From a bacterium 1xD8-48 (GTDB taxonomy: Bacteria > Bacillota > Clostridia > Lachnospirales > Lachnospiraceae): a stretch of 64,000 nucleotides of DNA. Positions 60,127 through 64,000 of the stretch are shown here, piece by piece. The stretch lies in assembly GCA_009917455.1 (NCBI GenBank), contig QZDS01000007.1:120797-184796 (forward strand), in the 5' to 3' direction. The notes under the pieces were generated by a model. The model saw only the letters and a list, made by a program, of their open reading frames with translations, was not told the origin of the DNA and did no database searches. A program made the translations under genes and the position numbers. Each line of letters opens with the position of its first letter. The first letter of the stretch is position 1.

Positions 60127-61989
60127 TTACTCCATCATATCCTCTTCCTCCGGCAAAATATCTTCCGGCGCAGAGGAATCCTCGTCAGGTAAACTGTCCT
60201 CATCTGCAGACGGCGCTTCCTCCGGGTTATCAGCCGCCGCACCGCTCTGTGCTTCTTCCGGCTCCGCCAGTTCCCCCACAAGCGCTTTCAGCTTTTTGGT
60301 ATATCTGACATTATCGAGTTTGGTAATTGATATTGCTTCTTCCTGCGAAATACCGTAGCTGCTTTCCAGGATACTGCAAATTTCCTGATAAACCGCATCT
60401 ACCTCCTGACGCACATCATAGGTATCCGCTTCCCTCAGCCCTTCATAACACTTAACCCCCAGAAACAGGGCGTCAACTGCTTCCAGTTCCCTGTCCATGG
60501 CCATATTGTTTTTATAGGACTGCAGCCTTCTTTCTATTCTGAGAACTGTTTTGGACTTATTATAAAGCTCAGTTTCCTTTTTGCTTAATCTCTTTTTATA
60601 AAACAACTCATAGGTTGTTTCATAATCTCCGTTATTAAACGCAGTACGCGCCTCCTGCCTGCTTACGTACTGTGGAAGAAAAGAACTTACAATGTAAACG
60701 CCGGCAATAATCGTTGCGCACAATGCGATGATTGAAATAAGCCCCTTTTTGTTTAAAACTTTTACCGGCTTTTCCGCTACTGCCGGCTTTTTCTCCTTCA
60801 CCTTTTTGGGCTTTGGAGGCTTTGGCTTCGCGGCCGGTTTTGCCTTCTTTTTCTTATCTTTTTTAGGCGCTTTCTTTTTCTCCTTTGCCGCCGCCTTTTT
60901 GCCGCCTCCGCCGCTTAATTCCTTCAGCAGCTTCGCATTTGCATCCGAAATCTCATCCTCTTTTTCCGGTTTCTCCGCCTTCTCATCCTCAGATTCCCCG
61001 GCCTCTTTTAACAGCAGGGCAAAAAGCTTTGCAAGAAATCCCGGTTTCTTTTTTTTCTTTTTCTTAGAGTCATTGCCTTCGTTTTCTGATGCAGTACCTG
61101 CCCTGACGCCAATATTGGGACTGGAAAGATCATCCATCTCTCCTTCTGCAAAAATGTCAAAGGCTTCCTCTGAATCCTCATAATTCTGTCCATCTCCCGC
61201 ACTCTCAAGGAGCGCAAGCATATCGTCGTCAACGCCCTCATTCATACTGGCATTATTCAGCAGACTGTTGATTTCCTCTAAATCCGAATCCCCGTTTTCC
61301 AGATTTTCAAACATCTGCATAAGCTCCGGGTCATCAATATTTCCCTCGTCCGCTCCTGCTGACGGCAAGGGCGTATCCAAAGGATTTTCTTCCGTCCCCC
61401 CGGTCTGGGCCAGGAGCTCATCTAAATCGTCATTCCAGTTCTCCACATTATCCAGTTCCATATCCAGAGAATCCAGAAAACTTTCGCCCTCATCTTCTTC
61501 CATATCAGGCTGCACATCCTGAGCGCTGATGTCGGCTTCTCCCACACCAGGCTGTATGCTTCCGGTGTTATCATCTGCGCTTTCCCTGTCAGACAAATCC
61601 CCGGTACCGTCACTTAAGGCTTCCTCATCCGGCCGCACATCTTCAATACCGCCGCCTGATTCTGTGTCGGGCTGCAAATTTTCAATACTGTCGCTGACCT
61701 CTGTATCAGACTGTAACTGCAAACCTTCGATGCCATCACCGGCCTCCATATCAGGCTTTATGCTTTCAGCTCCGTCGTCAGCGGCTTCCTTCTCAGGCTG
61801 TACGCTTTCAATTCCGCCGTCAGCGCCTTCCTTCTCAGCAGTTTCTGCCTCCACTTCCGGCTCCTCCGGCTTTAAATTATCATTTTCATCCGCCACATTC
61901 TCCGGTTCATTTACCGGCTCCATTATCGGTTCATCTCCGCCAGTCAAAGATTTTAACAAATTATCAAGATATTCTTCATCTGTCGCCAT
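60127..61989 (-). CDS. Membrane protein with acidic repeat head and lysine-rich segment
   Basis: I do not recognise a family for this 620-residue protein. It begins with a conserved-looking MATDEEYLDNLLKSL. Residues about 50-170 are acidic, with a degenerate 12-17-residue repeat (GIESVQPEKEA, SIENLQPDTESG, GIEDVRPDEEA, QDVQPDMEED). A further acidic stretch (170-290) is rich in LDSLDMELDN-type helices. Residues about 300-410 are strongly basic (Lys/Pro/Ala), followed by one membrane helix (about 413-437; GLISIIALCATIIAGVYIVS), a helical outer domain of about 130 residues and an acidic tail. The head is predicted cytosolic. It lies 11 bases after the sirtuin-like gene. Confidence 0.8.
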   Translation of the reverse strand: MATDEEYLDNLLKSLTGGDEPIMEPVNEPENVADENDNLKPEEPEVEAETAEKEGADGGIESVQPEKEAADDGAESIKPDMEAGDGIEGLQLQSDTEVSDSIENLQPDTESGGGIEDVRPDEEALSDGTGDLSDRESADDNTGSIQPGVGEADISAQDVQPDMEEDEGESFLDSLDMELDNVENWNDDLDELLAQTGGTEENPLDTPLPSAGADEGNIDDPELMQMFENLENGDSDLEEINSLLNNASMNEGVDDDMLALLESAGDGQNYEDSEEAFDIFAEGEMDDLSSPNIGVRAGTASENEGNDSKKKKKKKPGFLAKLFALLLKEAGESEDEKAEKPEKEDEISDANAKLLKELSGGGGKKAAAKEKKKAPKKDKKKKAKPAAKPKPPKPKKVKEKKPAVAEKPVKVLNKKGLISIIALCATIIAGVYIVSSFLPQYVSRQEARTAFNNGDYETTYELFYKKRLSKKETELYNKSKTVLRIERRLQSYKNNMAMDRELEAVDALFLGVKCYEGLREADTYDVRQEVDAVYQEICSILESSYGISQEEAISITKLDNVRYTKKLKALVGELAEPEEAQSGAAADNPEEAPSADEDSLPDEDSSAPEDILPEEEDMME

Positions 61990-62000
61990 ATAAAAACCTC

Positions 62001-62774
62001 CTAAAAGTTTACTGACAATTTTTTAATAAATTCTTCCGGCCTCTGACAAATACCGTGACCGTTTTCTTTCATTTCTTTTGGAATCTGATAGAGTTTACTG
62101 TGGATTCTGAAAAATTCCGCTTTCTTGTTATAAAATGAAATTTTTTCAAAAGGCCACCTGATTACTGTGGGATATTTCATTCCTACGCCGATTTCCAGAA
62201 TACAGACATTTCTGTTCACCGTGCCCTGAAGCCATTTCCTGTATAATGACCATTTATCCAGATATCCTTCTTCCACATAATTTGCCGCATCCACATTATT
62301 AAATACCAACGGCTTCCCGCACTTCGGGCAGACCGGTTCCTCCCATCCGCCGTCCAAAGGCTTCCCATTTATATAATGCTCTGCCCGACATAGCGCCTTA
62401 ACCGGCACGTCATACAATTCGCTGCTGCACTTCTCAATGCACTGCAGCCTGTCATATCCGCCGCAGGGCTCCGCCACTCGCTCTAAGTCCAAACTGCTTT
62501 CCCTGATAAATCCGTCCCTGCATAAGGATACAATAAAATAATTCTTTTTCTCAAGGCATTTTGCCAACAGATTATATATTTCAGTCATCCCGGATTTTTT
62601 TTGCCCACTCAGTACTTTTTCAATAAAAGGGAGCATCCGGCCATCTTCAAAATTACCGGTAATATCACAATACCGACTTTCCTTCTTTATCGCTTCAACT
62701 GCATCAAGTTCTTCGCCTATACCTACAAGCACCAGTTCTGCAGCTTTTATTTTATCAGATATATATTTTACCAT
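62001..62774 (-). CDS. Sirtuin-fold protein with altered catalytic motifs (SirTM-like)
   Basis: The 257-residue product follows the sirtuin plan. DGFIRESSLDLERV aligns with the NVDGxFxxAGFDxERI segment of active sirtuins, and zinc cysteines are Cys112, Cys116, Cys149 and Cys152 (LQCIEKC, VCPKCGKPL). LEIGVGMKYPTVIRWPFE near 193-210 is close to the class M (SirTM) pattern. The catalytic His (Gln in SirTM) position is Cys104 (EPCGGYDRLQC), and the NAD loop GAGxS is GIGEELD. NAD-dependent activity is therefore doubtful or changed. The start is uncertain; ATG 62774 fits the family, and longer starts up to 62837 exist. Neighbours are CheV and an acidic membrane protein. Confidence 0.75.
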   Translation of the reverse strand: MVKYISDKIKAAELVLVGIGEELDAVEAIKKESRYCDITGNFEDGRMLPFIEKVLSGQKKSGMTEIYNLLAKCLEKKNYFIVSLCRDGFIRESSLDLERVAEPCGGYDRLQCIEKCSSELYDVPVKALCRAEHYINGKPLDGGWEEPVCPKCGKPLVFNNVDAANYVEEGYLDKWSLYRKWLQGTVNRNVCILEIGVGMKYPTVIRWPFEKISFYNKKAEFFRIHSKLYQIPKEMKENGHGICQRPEEFIKKLSVNF

Positions 62775-62906
62775 TTCATACAATTTCCCATAGAAAATAA
62801 GCTGACATACAATTGCCACACCTGCAAGTTGACCCAAACAGCCCGCGCCCTTTCGCGCCGGAAATTTTCATAATAAACTTACAAAGCGTGGCAGAAATTA
62901 TTATTT

Positions 62907-63806
62907 TTAACGTTGACTCACCAACTCATCTATAATTCTTACAAGATTACCTATTTCAGGCTTTGAAAGCTGCGCGTTAGCTCCTAAAGCCTCTCCTTTT
63001 CTTCTCATATCATCATTTACAAGGGAAGAGAATATAATAATCGGAATATCTTTAGCCGCATCATCCTCTCTGACAAGCTTGACTAATCTGTGTCCATCCA
63101 TCAAAGGCATTTCTATATCGGTAATAATACATTGAACATCTTCTTTCAGAGTTCCCTGACTCTTACACTCAAGAATAAATTCGTAGGCTTCCTGCCCATT
63201 ATATGTACGTGTCAGATTATCATATCCCGCCTTCTTTAAGGAATTGACAATCAGACGGTTGAGCAATACGGAATCCTCTGCAATGAGAATCGGTACATTG
63301 CTTCTGGTCCTCGTGCCCAATTCATCAATTTCACTTACCTTAAGACCGGTTTCAGGATTAATATCCGTTACGATCTTCTCAAAATCAAGAATAATGACAA
63401 GCTTGCCGTCCAGCTTTACAATACCGGTTGTGATTCCCTCCTCCTCATTAAAGAGCGCGGCTCCCGGTTTAATAATATTTTCCCACGAAACTCTGTGAAT
63501 CCTCTCCACAGAGTCAACATGAAAAGCAATATCCAGCTTGTTAAAATTCGTAACAATAAATAATCCGGTTGGCTTCGATACACCGCCGTTCAGACAGTTT
63601 CTTAAGTCAATCGCAGTAATTAAGGTATCTCTGGGCATAAAAATTCCTTCAATACTCTGATGCGAATGCGGAACAGGAACCGTTTCCTGATAAGGAATAA
63701 TTTCCTTAACCTTTGCAACATTGATTCCATATGCATAGCCATCCAGAATAAATTCCAATACTTCTAATTCGTTAGTCCCATTTTCCAGGAGAATTTTCGT
63801 ATCCAT
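62907..63806 (-). CDS. cheV: Chemotaxis protein CheV
   Basis: CheV is a coupling protein between receptors and CheA with a receiver domain for adaptation. The 299 residues have a CheW-like domain (about 1-155; EFILDGYAYGINVAKVKEII, TLITAIDLRNCL) and a C-terminal response-regulator receiver (about 170-299) with the acidic pair in LIAEDSVLLNRL, the phosphorylated Asp in CIITDIEMPLMDGHRL and the Lys in AQLSKPEIG. It has its own promoter. No other chemotaxis gene is in the window. Confidence 0.95.
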   Translation of the reverse strand: MDTKILLENGTNELEVLEFILDGYAYGINVAKVKEIIPYQETVPVPHSHQSIEGIFMPRDTLITAIDLRNCLNGGVSKPTGLFIVTNFNKLDIAFHVDSVERIHRVSWENIIKPGAALFNEEEGITTGIVKLDGKLVIILDFEKIVTDINPETGLKVSEIDELGTRTRSNVPILIAEDSVLLNRLIVNSLKKAGYDNLTRTYNGQEAYEFILECKSQGTLKEDVQCIITDIEMPLMDGHRLVKLVREDDAAKDIPIIIFSSLVNDDMRRKGEALGANAQLSKPEIGNLVRIIDELVSQR

Positions 63807-63852
63807 GATTTTTCACCCCATTATTTTTAATCGCGTGCCCTACTACTACAGG

Positions 63853-63881
63853 ATTATAACATATATCTTCTTTGCAAACAA
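63853..63881 (-). promoter_or_regulatory. Likely cheV promoter
   Basis: TTGTTT, 17 bases and a perfect TATAAT lie about 45 bases before cheV on the minus strand. Confidence 0.65.
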
Positions 63882-63882
63882 T

Positions 63883-63906
63883 AAAAAAAGCAGTTCACAC
63901 TGCTTT
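63883..63906 (-). terminator. Terminator of the gene entering from the right edge
   Basis: AAAGCAGT and ACTGCTTT form an 8-bp stem with a four-base loop, followed by a T-run on the minus strand. Confidence 0.8.
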
Positions 63907-63927
63907 ACTTTTCACTTTCTTATTTTA

Positions 63928-64000
63928 TCACCGCACCCTCAAAACCGAATACCGTACAGCATACTCCTTAAACTCTCTCAAGAGCCTTCCCTTCCTTTTG
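63928..64000 (-). CDS. C-terminal end of an unidentified gene (partial)
   Basis: A minus-strand frame enters from beyond the window, ends at TGA 63930-63928, and is followed by a terminator 20 bases on. Only 23 residues are visible (ending EYAVRYSVLRVR), too few to identify. The terminator is the main reason to think it is a real gene end. Confidence 0.35.
   Translation of the reverse strand, partial: KRKGRLLREFKEYAVRYSVLRVR

Overview
The window looks like chromosomal DNA of a low-to-mid GC Firmicute of class Clostridia, most likely a Lachnospiraceae-type gut anaerobe. This rests on gene order (ylxM-ffh-rpsP-khpA-rimM-trmD-rplS, rnc-smc-ftsY, DUF177-rpmF-plsX-acpP), acetate metabolism through Pta/AckA, a Gram-positive secretion and PTS set, and protein styles typical of that group. 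No rRNA, phage, insertion sequence or CRISPR array was seen. Nearly all genes read on the minus strand; only tmcAL and uxaC are convincingly on the plus strand.

Right to left, which is mostly the direction of transcription: (1) 60-64 kb holds CheV, a sirtuin-fold protein with altered catalytic motifs, and a membrane protein with a long acidic repeated head, followed by hisH-hisF, ung, lysA, a tRNA-Leu and a sodium:solute symporter. (2) 47.7-54.8 kb is an amino-sugar/PTS region. A LicT/GlcT-type antiterminator sits behind its own RAT element and terminator and precedes EIIA, EI, HPr and an EIICB permease; nagB and nagA follow from their own promoter. (3) 41.3-47.7 kb has an anti-sigma-like zinc protein, polA, coaE, a WalJ-like hydrolase and an ACT/PFL-family pair. 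(4) 31.1-41.2 kb is a single transporter-like operon: two large paralogous lipoproteins (propeller-like half plus solute-binding half) bracket two CUT1 permeases, a long HlyD-type adaptor and a two-helix MacB-core protein. It has no ATPase gene. This is the strongest candidate for an undescribed system. (5) 29.3-31.1 kb is uxaC with a consensus promoter. (6) 26.1-27.9 kb is an MqsR-like/zinc-finger-Panacea toxin-antitoxin pair flanked by degenerate copies of the tmcAL upstream region. (7) 20-26 kb is pta-ackA, separated by a 94-bp tandem repeat, then DUF177-rpmF, plsX-acpP and rnc. (8) 9-20 kb is smc-ftsY, threonine ammonia-lyase, a YitT protein, a GH25 lysozyme, an AraC regulator and ylxM-ffh-rpsP-khpA. 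(9) 0.3-9 kb is rimM-trmD-rplS, two signal peptidases flanking rbgA, rnhB, FliK-like and FlhB-like proteins, yraN, pgeF and a decayed aldo/keto reductase.

Functionally the window combines translation and protein-export housekeeping, acetate and amino-sugar metabolism, cell-wall turnover and sugar uptake. Starts were moved from the longest reading frame wherever a clear ribosome-binding site and family length argued for it. Names come from recognising motifs by eye; no database search was run.
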